Origin: Winogradskyella sp.
Lineage (GTDB): Bacteria > Bacteroidota > Bacteroidia > Flavobacteriales > Flavobacteriaceae
Reading direction: 5' to 3'
Length of the DNA: 64,000 nucleotides
NCBI GenBank assembly: GCA_004211785.1
Contig: SHBX01000001.1
Coordinates: forward strand, 186,001 to 250,000
Shown: positions 35,876-47,233 of the stretch, one piece after another
Layout of the letters: the number at the start of each line of letters is the position of its first letter
Numbering within the stretch: position 1 is the stretch's first letter
Position numbers and translations under genes: made by a program
The notes under the pieces: model-generated
Told to the model about the DNA's origin: nothing
Seen by the model: the letters and a program-made list of their open reading frames with translations, nothing else
Databases searched by the model: none

Positions 35876-37126
35876 ATGGACTATTTTGGCATAGCATCAA
35901 TACTAATAGTGATATCAGCACTTTTTGGGTACATAAACGTTAGGTTTTTAAAGTTGCCGATTACTATTGGGTTAATGCTTATTACTATTGTGTTTACTTT
36001 AGTAGCGGTCGTTATTGGTCAGTTTGATGATACCATTTTACAAACCGAGCGAGACTTTATTTCAAATATTAATTTTGAAACCCTATTGCTAGACGTTATG
36101 TTAAGTTTCTTGCTATTTGCAGGTGCCTTGCATACCAATTTTGACCAACTTAAAGTTCAGCGCTGGCCAATTTTGGCTTTTGCAACCGTTGGTGTTTTAG
36201 GATCTACATTATTAGTTGGAGTTATTATGTATCCGCTTTTAACTACTATGGGTTTTAACGTAACTTTTATTCATTGTCTGCTTTTTGGAGCATTAATATC
36301 TCCAACAGACCCTATTGCTGTTTTGGGGATTCTTAAAAAAGTAGGAGCTCCTAAAAAGTTAGAAACAAAAATTGTTGGAGAGTCTTTATTTAATGATGGT
36401 GTTGGTGTTGTAATATTTTTAACCATTTATGCTATTGCAAAAAAACCTAATGCTGCTATAGAAATTTCTGAAATTGCCACACTTTTTATTCAAGAAGTTG
36501 GTGGAGGAATTTTGCTTGGAGGTTTGTTAGGATGGATTACATATAGACTTATGAAATCTATTGACAATTATGAAGTAGAAGTTATTATAACACTTGCAGC
36601 TGTAATGGGAGGAACCCTTTTGGCACACCAATTACATTTGTCAGCACCATTAGCAATGGTAACAGCAGGTTTAATTGTAGGTAATGATACTATTAGAGAA
36701 ACATCAATGTCTGAAGTCACAGAAGCTTATGTCGATAAGTTTTGGGAACTTATAGATGTACTATTAAATACCATTTTGTTTGTAATGATAGGTATGGAAA
36801 TATTAGTTTTAACATTAGAAGTGAACTATGTTTATGCAGGATTGTTAGCAATCCCAATATTATTAATGTGTAGATATGTGTCACTTTTTGTGCCAGTAAA
36901 AATCTTTGCCAAACGTTTAGATTTTGTACCTAAAACAACATTAATTATGACTTGGGGAGGCTTACGTGGAGGTATATCTATTGCATTAGCACTAAGCTTA
37001 ACAGCAGATATGAACAAAGACTTATTTTTGGTGATGACCTACATCGTCGTCATTGTCTCTATTCTAGGGCAAGGACTAACGGTCGGTCCAGTAATTAAGA
37101 GTATTACTAAAAGGTATTCTAATTAG
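35876..37126 (+). CDS. Na+/H+ antiporter (CPA1 family)
   Basis: FGALISPTDPIAVLGILKK, GESLFNDGVGVVIF, TWGGLRGGISIALALSL. Confidence 0.93.
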   Translation: MDYFGIASILIVISALFGYINVRFLKLPITIGLMLITIVFTLVAVVIGQFDDTILQTERDFISNINFETLLLDVMLSFLLFAGALHTNFDQLKVQRWPILAFATVGVLGSTLLVGVIMYPLLTTMGFNVTFIHCLLFGALISPTDPIAVLGILKKVGAPKKLETKIVGESLFNDGVGVVIFLTIYAIAKKPNAAIEISEIATLFIQEVGGGILLGGLLGWITYRLMKSIDNYEVEVIITLAAVMGGTLLAHQLHLSAPLAMVTAGLIVGNDTIRETSMSEVTEAYVDKFWELIDVLLNTILFVMIGMEILVLTLEVNYVYAGLLAIPILLMCRYVSLFVPVKIFAKRLDFVPKTTLIMTWGGLRGGISIALALSLTADMNKDLFLVMTYIVVIVSILGQGLTVGPVIKSITKRYSN

Positions 37127-37854
37127 ATTTTCAAGAATTCTTGAACGTTTTCCATAGGAATTACAAATTCTGTATAACCTTGATTATAAGAAGCAATTTC
37201 GTATACATTATAAAGTAAAATAACACCTTCTTCATTAAAACCAATATTTTCAGGGAGTTGAAAAGATTTGCCGAAGAAAAATTCTGAAATATTAGAACCT
37301 TCATTTTTCATATGGTCTAAAAAATAGGTTTCAGCTAATTTTTTAAAACCTTCGATATCACTGAATAACTCTTCATTTGAATATAACTCCCCAGTTTCAG
37401 CATTAAAATTCAAAAACTGAATACTATCATTCCCGTGAGCGCCACCAGCATCGGAATATGCACTTAATCCCATTGTTATAATATTTTCAGTTTTATAAAG
37501 CACTTCCGTTTCTATGGCAAGTGCCCAAGTTTGCTCACTATCAGGGAATTCATTTTTAAAATTTGTAAAATCAGTATCAAAAGCTTTTAAGGCCTCTTCA
37601 ACAGTTTTATGAGTTTCAGAATTAGGTATAGATTTCATGATTTCTGAAGTGATTGCCGTATTCACTTTTTGGGCAATTTCAGAATTCGTTTTAGCCTTAT
37701 CAAAAGCCACCTCAATATCTGCTTTATAGCTGTTATCGATTACAGAGGTTTCAAATTCAAGAGGCTTAACTTCTTCGTTACAAGCAAAAAAGAAAAATAA
37801 AGAGACTAAAAGCGGGACTAATTTTTTCAAATTGAATGGACTTTTGTTTAACAT
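37123..37854 (-). CDS. DUF3298/DUF4163-type (RsiV-like) lipoprotein
   Basis: Lipoprotein signal FFFACNEE; SDAGGAHGNDSIQFLNFNAETGELYSNEELF. Confidence 0.8.
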   Translation of the reverse strand: MLNKSPFNLKKLVPLLVSLFFFFACNEEVKPLEFETSVIDNSYKADIEVAFDKAKTNSEIAQKVNTAITSEIMKSIPNSETHKTVEEALKAFDTDFTNFKNEFPDSEQTWALAIETEVLYKTENIITMGLSAYSDAGGAHGNDSIQFLNFNAETGELYSNEELFSDIEGFKKLAETYFLDHMKNEGSNISEFFFGKSFQLPENIGFNEEGVILLYNVYEIASYNQGYTEFVIPMENVQEFLKI

Positions 37855-37876
37855 TGAATAAAGGTATACTATACAT

Positions 37877-37906
37877 TTGAATACAACGAATTAAGCTTTA
37901 AATTTG
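37877..37906 (+). promoter_or_regulatory. Bacteroidota-type promoter (TTG-N19-TAAATTTG)
   Basis: TTG at 37877-37879, 19-nt spacer, TAAATTTG at 37899-37906, upstream of the PLP enzyme at 37930. Confidence 0.55.
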
Positions 37907-37929
37907 TTATGCTTTGAAAATTATTTTTT

Positions 37930-39069
37930 ATGAAATTCAACACAAAAACAATTCATGGAGGCCAAAAAAATGATCCAGCTTATGGTTCTGTAATGCCTCC
38001 AATTTATCAAACGTCTACATACGCGCAATCTACACCTGGTGGACATAAAGGCTATGAGTATTCCCGCACGCATAATCCAACTCGTAATGCTTTAGAAAAT
38101 GCATTTGCCAGTATAGAAAATGGGAATTACGGCATGGCTTTTGGCTCTGGATTAGCTGCAATTGATGCTGTTTTAAAGTTGCTTCAACCAGGTGACGAGG
38201 TGGTTTCTACTAACGACTTGTATGGCGGGAGTTATCGTTTGTTTACCAAAATTTATAAAGATTTTGGAATCAAGTTTCATTTTGTTGGTATGGAAAATGC
38301 GGATAATATTGAAGGATATATAAATGAAAACACAAAACTCATTTGGGTAGAAACACCAACTAACCCAATGATGAATATTATAGATATTAAAACTATTGCT
38401 GAAGTTACAAAGCGCAAGAGTGTACTTCTGGCTGTGGATAATACATTTGCAACACCTTATTTACAACGACCATTAGATTTGGGAGCAGATATTGTAATGC
38501 ATTCTGCTACAAAATATATTGGTGGTCACAGTGATTTAGTTATGGGTGCTTTGGTGGTTAAGGACCAAGATTTAGCTAACCGTTTATATTTTATACAAAA
38601 TGCAAGTGGTGCAATTTGTGGGCCTCAGGATAGTTTTTTGGCTTTAAGAGGAATAAAGACATTGCACGTACGCATGCAAAGACATTGCGAAAATGGGAAA
38701 GCCGTAGCAGAATATTTGACAAAACATCCAAAGATTGAAAAAGTGTATTGGCCTGGATTTGAAAGTCATCCTAACCACGAGATTGCAAAATCTCAAATGA
38801 GTGATTTTGGAGGTATGGTATCTTTTGTTGCAAAAGGAAATAATTATGAGGAAGCCATTAAAATTGTAGAAAATTTAAAAGTCTTTACACTCGCTGAATC
38901 TCTAGGAGGTGTTGAGTCATTGGCAGGTCATCCAGCAAGTATGACACATGCTAGTATTCCAAAAGAAGAACGCGAAAAAACAGGTGTTGTAGATGCTTTA
39001 ATTAGGTTGAGTGTTGGTATTGAAGACAAAGTAGACTTAATTGCAGATTTAAGACAAGCAATAGGGTAA
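37930..39069 (+). CDS. Cystathionine gamma-synthase/lyase family PLP enzyme
   Basis: PIYQTSTYAQSTPGGHKGYEYSRTHNPTRNALE, HSATKYIGGHSDLVMGAL, SLGGVESLAGHPASMTHAS. Confidence 0.93.
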   Translation: MKFNTKTIHGGQKNDPAYGSVMPPIYQTSTYAQSTPGGHKGYEYSRTHNPTRNALENAFASIENGNYGMAFGSGLAAIDAVLKLLQPGDEVVSTNDLYGGSYRLFTKIYKDFGIKFHFVGMENADNIEGYINENTKLIWVETPTNPMMNIIDIKTIAEVTKRKSVLLAVDNTFATPYLQRPLDLGADIVMHSATKYIGGHSDLVMGALVVKDQDLANRLYFIQNASGAICGPQDSFLALRGIKTLHVRMQRHCENGKAVAEYLTKHPKIEKVYWPGFESHPNHEIAKSQMSDFGGMVSFVAKGNNYEEAIKIVENLKVFTLAESLGGVESLAGHPASMTHASIPKEEREKTGVVDALIRLSVGIEDKVDLIADLRQAIG

Positions 39070-39087
39070 TTACCTATCTAAATAAAC

Positions 39088-39119
39088 AAAAAAGACCGAA
39101 TTCTCATTCGGTCTTTTTT
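39088..39119. terminator. Bidirectional rho-independent terminator
   Basis: aaaaaagaccgaattctcattcggtctttttt between convergent genes. Confidence 0.85.
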
Positions 39120-39135
39120 GTTTATTTCTTTAATT

Positions 39136-39957
39136 TTAATCGATGTAATAGATGTAACCAAAGTTTAGCCAAATCAATACATCATTAAACTTATTAGAAG
39201 GTAATTTATGGTTTAAACCATCAATCCAATCACTAAAATAATATTGAAACCTTAAATCTATCATCAAATCAGAAAGTATGGTCAATTTATAACGCGTACC
39301 TATACTAGAGACTACAGACCAAGCATTAATTTTATCTATGTCTATTGGATACTCTCCGTTACTAGCCTGTATCCATGGGCCGTAAATATTGTCAGGGTTA
39401 AAAATGTTATTATCAGAAGGTCCGCCATTACGCCCAAAAGTTGTAAACTGTTTTGGAGAAGACATGGTATAATGCGCACCTAAACTAATAAAAGGTGCCC
39501 AACCACCTGTATGAGATGAAAAAGCTCTAATGCTTAATGGAAAATACTCGAGCTGCATACCAATATCAAAATTATTGGCCTCACCAGAATGTGCTCTTAA
39601 TCGTTGCCCATCTATACCAAACTGGCTAGCATCGACCCAACGACCAAAATGGTCTAATTTAGTTTTGTTATATGAAATTTCACTCCTTAATTTAAAATGA
39701 TCATTAAAATAAGTATCAGATGTATAACAATTACAATCTGCTCGGTAAGAAAAATTTATATAATGAATAATTCCAATACCATAACCAGTATTACCAATAT
39801 TATTTTCTTCATTAAAGCGTTGTCCAAAATCTGAACGAAACTGTACCGGTCCAGTAATGACACCCACTTCGTGAGAAAAGCCTAGTTGTGCTTGGGTAAC
39901 TTGCATTGCAAATATTGCAGCACAAATAATGAGTAACTGCCTCAGGTTAATAGTCAT
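39136..39957 (-). CDS. Secreted outer-membrane beta-barrel-like protein (THC0290_0291-like family)
   Basis: Signal peptide; LGFSHEVGVITGPVQFRSDFGQR...INFSYRADCNCYTSDTYFNDHFKLRSEISYNKTKLDHFGRWVD. Confidence 0.7.
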   Translation of the reverse strand: MTINLRQLLIICAAIFAMQVTQAQLGFSHEVGVITGPVQFRSDFGQRFNEENNIGNTGYGIGIIHYINFSYRADCNCYTSDTYFNDHFKLRSEISYNKTKLDHFGRWVDASQFGIDGQRLRAHSGEANNFDIGMQLEYFPLSIRAFSSHTGGWAPFISLGAHYTMSSPKQFTTFGRNGGPSDNNIFNPDNIYGPWIQASNGEYPIDIDKINAWSVVSSIGTRYKLTILSDLMIDLRFQYYFSDWIDGLNHKLPSNKFNDVLIWLNFGYIYYID

Positions 39958-40135
39958 AGGTTTAGCTCTTTTTTGGGCTTAATCATGGACAAATATAAAA
40001 AATATCGATGAAATACAAAATAAAACGGACGAAATGCATATTTATTGTATATCAAGATTAGACGAAGCTAAAAATTAAATATTAAAAATATATTGATAAT
40101 ATTAAAAAAATAAATCGATTTTTTTACAGATAATG

Positions 40136-40143
40136 TATCTTTG
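40136..40143 (+). promoter_or_regulatory. Putative -7 element TATCTTTG upstream of gdhA
   Basis: Match to TAnnTTTG 37 nt before ATG; no clear -33 assigned. Confidence 0.4.
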
Positions 40144-40146
40144 TGA

Positions 40147-41523
<1,377 letters not shown>

Positions 41524-41540
41524 TTTATAGTTAGATATAT

Positions 41541-41577
41541 AAAAAAGCTCTTGCAAATCCTGCAGGAGCTTTTTTTA
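41541..41577 (+). terminator. Rho-independent terminator
   Basis: aaaaaagctcttgcaaatcctgcaggagctttttttat downstream of gdhA. Confidence 0.8.
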
Positions 41578-41637
41578 TATATGATAACGCAAAAAATAAC
41601 GTTAGTAATAAATATATTTGAACAAACTTAAATTGAA

Positions 41638-44007
41638 ATGATAAAACGATACATTCTCGTTTTTTTTGTGATTTTCTGTGCGACATTAAAATCAGAAGCG
41701 CAAGACTTTACAGCACTTTGGCAAGACTACTTTTCTTATTACGACATTGTAGATATAACACGTAGTGAGTTTAAGATTTTTGCAGCTTCTGAAAATGTAG
41801 TTTTTAGTTATGATGTAAACTCTAATGAAGTTGAAAAGATTACAACCATTCAAGGACTTTCAGGAGAACTAATTTCTACTATAGAATATAGCGAGGAAAG
41901 TCAATTACTACTAATTGGGTATAAAACAGGTCTCATGGAAATTTATTTTGAGTCGGACCAAAGTGTACTAACCGTAGTAGATATTCTTGAAAAAGAAAGT
42001 ATTGATCCAAGCATAAAAACCATTAATGATTTTAATGAGCACGAAGGTCTGGCATATATATCTACAGATTTTGGAATTTCGGTTTATGATTTAGAACGCT
42101 TAGAGTTTGGCGATACTTATTTCATAGGAAATAACAACACACAAATACCTGTCGAAAAGACTACGGTTTTTAATGGTTTTATTTATGCCGCATGTAATGG
42201 TGGAAACGGCATTAGAAAAGGGTTGTTAACCAATCCAAATTTAATAGATGCTAATCAATGGCAAACAATTACTAATGGTAGTTACATATCAATAGAAACA
42301 TCAGATAACCGTTTATATGGTGTGCGTACAGATAGAAATCTGATTGAGTTTGTCAATGATGCATTAACCACTGTTTTTAATTTTGATGTGCTGCCACTAG
42401 ACTCAGAATCTGTCGACGGTCAGTTGTTATATACGAATAGTAATTCGGTTTATATCTTCAACTCTTCAGCGACCTTAACTACACAAATTAATCAAACAGT
42501 AGATTTTCAGACGGAATACTCATCTGCAATTAGTTTTGGTAATGATATTTATATTGGTACAAGTACATTTGGAGTATTAGTTACAAATATTAGCGATACC
42601 AGTAATTTTGTAGAAATAAGACCTGATGGTCCTTTAAGAAATAATGGTTTTAAAATTCAAGCTTTTAGAGAAGGCTTATGGGTGACATTTGGAGAACATG
42701 ATCAGTTCTTAAATCCATATCCATTAAATAGTCGAGGCATCAGTATTCTAAGAGAAGAACAATGGCAAAACATACCTTTTGACAGTCTTCTAGGGATGCG
42801 GGAATTGAATAAAATCTCAATTAATCCATTAAGCCCAAATCAAGTTTTTGTGAGCTCATTTATAGACGGCATGTTAGAGTTTAATAATTTTGAAGCTACT
42901 AATTTCTTTGATGAAACTAATAGTCCATTACAATCGGCATTTTCAACTTTTGTAGATATTAGGACTGGAGCTTCAGCTTTTGATGATGAAGGGAACCTAT
43001 GGAATCTTACGAGTAGAGTAGACTTAGCATTAAAATCTTATAATCCAGCGAGTAATCAATGGCGTACTTTTAGTTTTGCTTCATTTATAGAAAATGCTGT
43101 TGATGACGAAATAGGATTTTATGATATAGATATTGATGATAGTGGTACTAAATGGATTGGTTCTTTTAATAATGGCGTCATAGCTTATAACGAAAATCTA
43201 AGCCCTTCAATAAAACAAATAAAAGATGAAACTCAAGGAATGCCAACAACTTGGGTGAGAACCCTAGCTATAGATAATTCGGGTCTGTTATGGATTGGAA
43301 CAAATAATGGGCTTAGGGTATTGTTTAATACATCTGGTTTTTTTGAAGATGAAAACCCTGTTGCAGAACCTATAATTTTCCTTGAAGATGGATTAGCAAG
43401 AGAATTACTAGAAAACCAAGTGATTACAGATATAAAGGTTGATGGTTCTAATAATAAATGGATAGGGACATTAGACTCAGGTGTGTTTTATTTTACACCT
43501 AATGGCCAATCGACCATTTATCATTTTACTAGAGCGAATTCTCCATTGCCTACAAATTCAATTAATGATATATCTATTGATGAAAGTGACGGAACCGTTT
43601 ATTTCTCAACACCTAATGGTTTACTTTCATTTAAGGCAGGAGGTTCCTCTCCAGTAGAAGAATTAGACGATGCTTACGCGTACCCAAACCCAGTTAGACC
43701 TGAATATGACATTTTAGGGGCAAATGATTTGAATGATATTAATAAAGGCGTTAAAGTTGTTGGTCTAACCGATAATGTAAATATTAAAATTACAGATATA
43801 GAAGGTAATCTTGTGGCGGAGGCGCAATCACGAGTTAATAGGCGTAATTCTAACCTTAGAACTAATTTTGCTATTGATGGCGGAACCGCAATATGGAATG
43901 GCAAAAACTTGGCAAATAATGTTGTTGCTTCTGGAGTATATCTTATAATAATTAATGATTTAGACTCTTTTGAAAGCAAAATAATAAAACTTCTTATTAT
44001 TAGATAA
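41638..44007 (+). CDS. porZ: PorZ-like beta-propeller protein of the type IX secretion system
   Basis: Two-component-regulator-propeller repeats (DDSGTKWIGSFNNGVIAYNENLS, LLWIGTNNGLRVL), terminal SKIIKLLIIR, adjacent to recO as I recall for Flavobacteriia. Confidence 0.7.
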   Translation: MIKRYILVFFVIFCATLKSEAQDFTALWQDYFSYYDIVDITRSEFKIFAASENVVFSYDVNSNEVEKITTIQGLSGELISTIEYSEESQLLLIGYKTGLMEIYFESDQSVLTVVDILEKESIDPSIKTINDFNEHEGLAYISTDFGISVYDLERLEFGDTYFIGNNNTQIPVEKTTVFNGFIYAACNGGNGIRKGLLTNPNLIDANQWQTITNGSYISIETSDNRLYGVRTDRNLIEFVNDALTTVFNFDVLPLDSESVDGQLLYTNSNSVYIFNSSATLTTQINQTVDFQTEYSSAISFGNDIYIGTSTFGVLVTNISDTSNFVEIRPDGPLRNNGFKIQAFREGLWVTFGEHDQFLNPYPLNSRGISILREEQWQNIPFDSLLGMRELNKISINPLSPNQVFVSSFIDGMLEFNNFEATNFFDETNSPLQSAFSTFVDIRTGASAFDDEGNLWNLTSRVDLALKSYNPASNQWRTFSFASFIENAVDDEIGFYDIDIDDSGTKWIGSFNNGVIAYNENLSPSIKQIKDETQGMPTTWVRTLAIDNSGLLWIGTNNGLRVLFNTSGFFEDENPVAEPIIFLEDGLARELLENQVITDIKVDGSNNKWIGTLDSGVFYFTPNGQSTIYHFTRANSPLPTNSINDISIDESDGTVYFSTPNGLLSFKAGGSSPVEELDDAYAYPNPVRPEYDILGANDLNDINKGVKVVGLTDNVNIKITDIEGNLVAEAQSRVNRRNSNLRTNFAIDGGTAIWNGKNLANNVVASGVYLIIINDLDSFESKIIKLLIIR

Positions 44008-44018
44008 TCATTGTATTT

Positions 44019-44741
44019 ATGCTTATTAAATCCAATATTATTGTTCTCAGTAAAATAAAGTATAAAGACTACGATATAATTGTACGCGCATATACAAAGC
44101 ATAGAGGAACAGTTAGTTATCTCATAAAAGGCGGGTTAAAATCATCAAAAACCAACAGAGCAAAAAGTGTTTATTTTCAGCCTTTAATGCAACTGGCTGT
44201 TGAAGAAAACTTCAAACCCAACCAATCATTACACTACTTAAAAGATATAAAGTCTAATTACATTTATAAAACATTGTATAGCAACGTGTATAAGAGTGCT
44301 ATAGTTATGTTTTTATCAGAACTAATGGCAATGGTTTTAAAAGAAGAAGAAGAGAACGCAGATTTATTTCATTTTATAGAAACAGCGTTTCAGTATTTAG
44401 ATAACGAAGATAATTTTGCCAATTTTCATTTATTATTCCTTTTAAGGTTAAGTCGTTATCTAGGTTTTCAACCAGATGAATCAAAAGAGAGCACAAACTT
44501 TTTTAATTTAAGAACGGGTTATTTTGAAACTCAATCTGAAGGCCATTATTCTGTTTCTGGGAAGAATTTAACATTGTTAAAACAACTACTAGGCATAAAT
44601 TTTGATGCTGTTTCAATTATAAAAATTAATGCACTTGAAAGGCATAGCTTTTTAGATATGCTATTGTTATATTTTGAGTTACATTTGGAGGGTTTTAAAA
44701 AACCAAAATCATTAAAAATCTTAAGCGAGGTTTTTCGCTAA
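44019..44741 (+). CDS. recO: DNA repair protein RecO
   Basis: IVLSKIKYKDYDIIVRAYTKHRGTVSYLIKGGLKSSK. Confidence 0.9.
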   Translation: MLIKSNIIVLSKIKYKDYDIIVRAYTKHRGTVSYLIKGGLKSSKTNRAKSVYFQPLMQLAVEENFKPNQSLHYLKDIKSNYIYKTLYSNVYKSAIVMFLSELMAMVLKEEEENADLFHFIETAFQYLDNEDNFANFHLLFLLRLSRYLGFQPDESKESTNFFNLRTGYFETQSEGHYSVSGKNLTLLKQLLGINFDAVSIIKINALERHSFLDMLLLYFELHLEGFKKPKSLKILSEVFR

Positions 44742-44758
44742 CAAATCATACATTTAGG

Positions 44759-47182
44759 TTGAATTTTATACGTGCAACGATTACCGTAGTTACCTTTTTA
44801 ATGTTAGGCATAATAGTCCAAGCACAAACTGTTATTGTAAAAGAAAAAGCTTCAAAAGAACCAATTCCAGGTGTGGTTCTTTACAATCTAAAAAAAACCA
44901 AATCTGTGATCACAGATATTGATGGTAAAGCAGAACTAAATGTGTTTTCTGAAAACGAAGTTATCTACTTTCAGAATTTTCTTTATACCAAACTACAACT
45001 CACTAAAAGTGCAATTGTGCAGAGCAATTTTGAAATTTTTATGACCTTAAGCGTAGAGGATTTAAATCAAGTAGTTATTTCGGCATCAAAGTTTGAACAA
45101 AGTAAGAGAGATATACCACAGTCTATAGTTAGCTTTAGCGCTAAGGACATTGCGTTAGCAAACCCGCAAACTAGTGCAGACGTTTTGGCTGCAACAGGAA
45201 ATATATTTGTGCAAAAAAGTCAACTAGGTGGAGGAAGCCCTATTATTAGAGGTTTTTCGACTAACAGATTGCTTATTGCTGTTGATGGTGTTCGAATGAA
45301 TAATGCCATATTTAGAGGCGGAAATTTGCAAAATGTCATTTCTATAGACCCATTTGCTATTCAGAATACTGAGGTAACACTTGGGGCAGGTTCCGTAGTT
45401 TATGGAAGTGATGCTATTGGTGGTGTCATGAGCTTTTACACTAAAAAACCTCAGTTATCTTATAAAGACGATGTATTCTTAAAAGCTAATGCCGTTACAC
45501 GATATGCAACGGCTAATAACGAAAAAACAATACACGCAGATGTTAATCTTGGCTATAATAAGTGGGGGTTTTTATCTAGTATAAGTTTTACAGATTTTGA
45601 TGATTTAAGAATGGGACGTCACGGACCAGACGAATATTTAAGAACACAGTTTGTAGAAACTGTAAATGGGACAGATATTTTAGTCAATAATTCTGATCCA
45701 TTAGTACAAAACCCAACAGGTTACAATCAGATAAATTTGATGCAAAAGGTACATTTTGAACCGGCGGATAATTTAAAATTCGATTTAGGATTGCATTATT
45801 CTGCTACATCTGACTTCGGAAGATATGATAGACTTATAAGACCTAGTGGTTCTGGATTGCGCTCTGCAGAATGGTACTATGGACCCCAAAAATGGTTTAT
45901 GAGTAACTTTACTGTAACTAAGTTAAGTAGTAGTTCTACATTTTATGATAAGATAAAAGCGACAGTAGCATATCAAAATTTTAAAGAAAGTAGAATCGAT
46001 AGAAATTTTCAGTCTGTAACTCGACGAACACGCTCTGAACAGGTAGATGCATTGTCATTTAATTTAGATTTAGAAAAGAAGTTAAGTAATACCTCAAGCT
46101 TATATTACGGATTGGAATATCTATATAATATTGTAGGTTCAGAAGGATTTGAGACCAATATAAATACGAACCAAAATACAGCATCATTATCAAGGTATCC
46201 AGATGGTGCTTCATGGCAATCTATTGCAGCTTATACAAGTTATAAGTATAAGCCAAATAAGAAGTTTGTGTTTCAGTCAGGAATACGATACAATCACATA
46301 ATATCTAATGCCAATTTTGAGGCTAATAATGCATTTTTAAGCCTTCCTTTTAACACCTCTGAAATAAACTCGGGAGCATTAACAGGAACAGCAGGAGTTA
46401 GATGGATACCTAATGATATAATTGAGTGGAACTTAAATGCTTCTACCGCCTTTAGAGCTCCAAATATAGATGACATAGGTAAGGTGTTTGACTCTGAACC
46501 AGGTTCTGTTGTTGTGCCTAATAATAATTTAAGACCCGAATATGCATATGGTGGTGAACTAGGTCTTAAACTTAACTTTAATGATAGAGTAAGACTTGAT
46601 TTAGCAACATATTACACATTCTTAGATAATGCTTTAATTCGCCGTAATTTTACACTTAATGGGCAAAGTGAAATTCTTTACGATGGTGAATTAAGTACTG
46701 TGCAAGCTATTCAAAATGCTTCCCAAGAATATATCTACGGTTTTGAAATTGGCGCTGAGGTTAATTTTTCTGAGAGATTACAACTAAGGTCGCAATACAA
46801 TATTATTGGTGGCACAGAAGAAGCTGATGGCTTAGAAGTTCCAGTGAGACATATTGCGCCGAGTTTTGGTCGTACACATTTAACTTACAAACTTAAGAAT
46901 TGGACTTTTGATGCTTTTGCGATATACAATAATGAGCTAACTTTTAATGAATTGGCACCATCAGAAATTAGTAAAGATTTTCTCTATGCTAAAGACCAGA
47001 ATGGGAATCCTTATTCGCCATCATGGTATACTTTAAATTTAAGAACACAATTTAAGATTAATGATAATTTTGAATTAACGACAAGTTTAGAAAATATAAC
47101 TGATCAACGTTACAGACCGTATTCTTCAGGCATTGCGGCAGCAGGACGAAATCTCATTGTCTCTCTTAAGTATAGTCTATAA
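44759..47182 (+). CDS. TonB-dependent receptor with carboxypeptidase-like N-terminal domain
   Basis: QVVISASKFEQSKRDIPQSI, SPIIRGFSTNRLLIAVDGVRMNNAIFRGGNLQNV, GSDAIGGVMSF, C-terminal ITDQRYRPYSSGIAAAGRNLIVSLKYSL. Confidence 0.92.
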   Translation: MNFIRATITVVTFLMLGIIVQAQTVIVKEKASKEPIPGVVLYNLKKTKSVITDIDGKAELNVFSENEVIYFQNFLYTKLQLTKSAIVQSNFEIFMTLSVEDLNQVVISASKFEQSKRDIPQSIVSFSAKDIALANPQTSADVLAATGNIFVQKSQLGGGSPIIRGFSTNRLLIAVDGVRMNNAIFRGGNLQNVISIDPFAIQNTEVTLGAGSVVYGSDAIGGVMSFYTKKPQLSYKDDVFLKANAVTRYATANNEKTIHADVNLGYNKWGFLSSISFTDFDDLRMGRHGPDEYLRTQFVETVNGTDILVNNSDPLVQNPTGYNQINLMQKVHFEPADNLKFDLGLHYSATSDFGRYDRLIRPSGSGLRSAEWYYGPQKWFMSNFTVTKLSSSSTFYDKIKATVAYQNFKESRIDRNFQSVTRRTRSEQVDALSFNLDLEKKLSNTSSLYYGLEYLYNIVGSEGFETNINTNQNTASLSRYPDGASWQSIAAYTSYKYKPNKKFVFQSGIRYNHIISNANFEANNAFLSLPFNTSEINSGALTGTAGVRWIPNDIIEWNLNASTAFRAPNIDDIGKVFDSEPGSVVVPNNNLRPEYAYGGELGLKLNFNDRVRLDLATYYTFLDNALIRRNFTLNGQSEILYDGELSTVQAIQNASQEYIYGFEIGAEVNFSERLQLRSQYNIIGGTEEADGLEVPVRHIAPSFGRTHLTYKLKNWTFDAFAIYNNELTFNELAPSEISKDFLYAKDQNGNPYSPSWYTLNLRTQFKINDNFELTTSLENITDQRYRPYSSGIAAAGRNLIVSLKYSL

Positions 47183-47214
47183 AAAAACTCCAAACAAATG
47201 TCTGGAGTTTTTTA
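47181..47214. terminator. Rho-independent terminator between convergent genes
   Basis: aaaaaaactccaaacaaatgtctggagttttttat. Confidence 0.75.
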
Positions 47215-47233
47215 TAATATATAATTATTGAGC

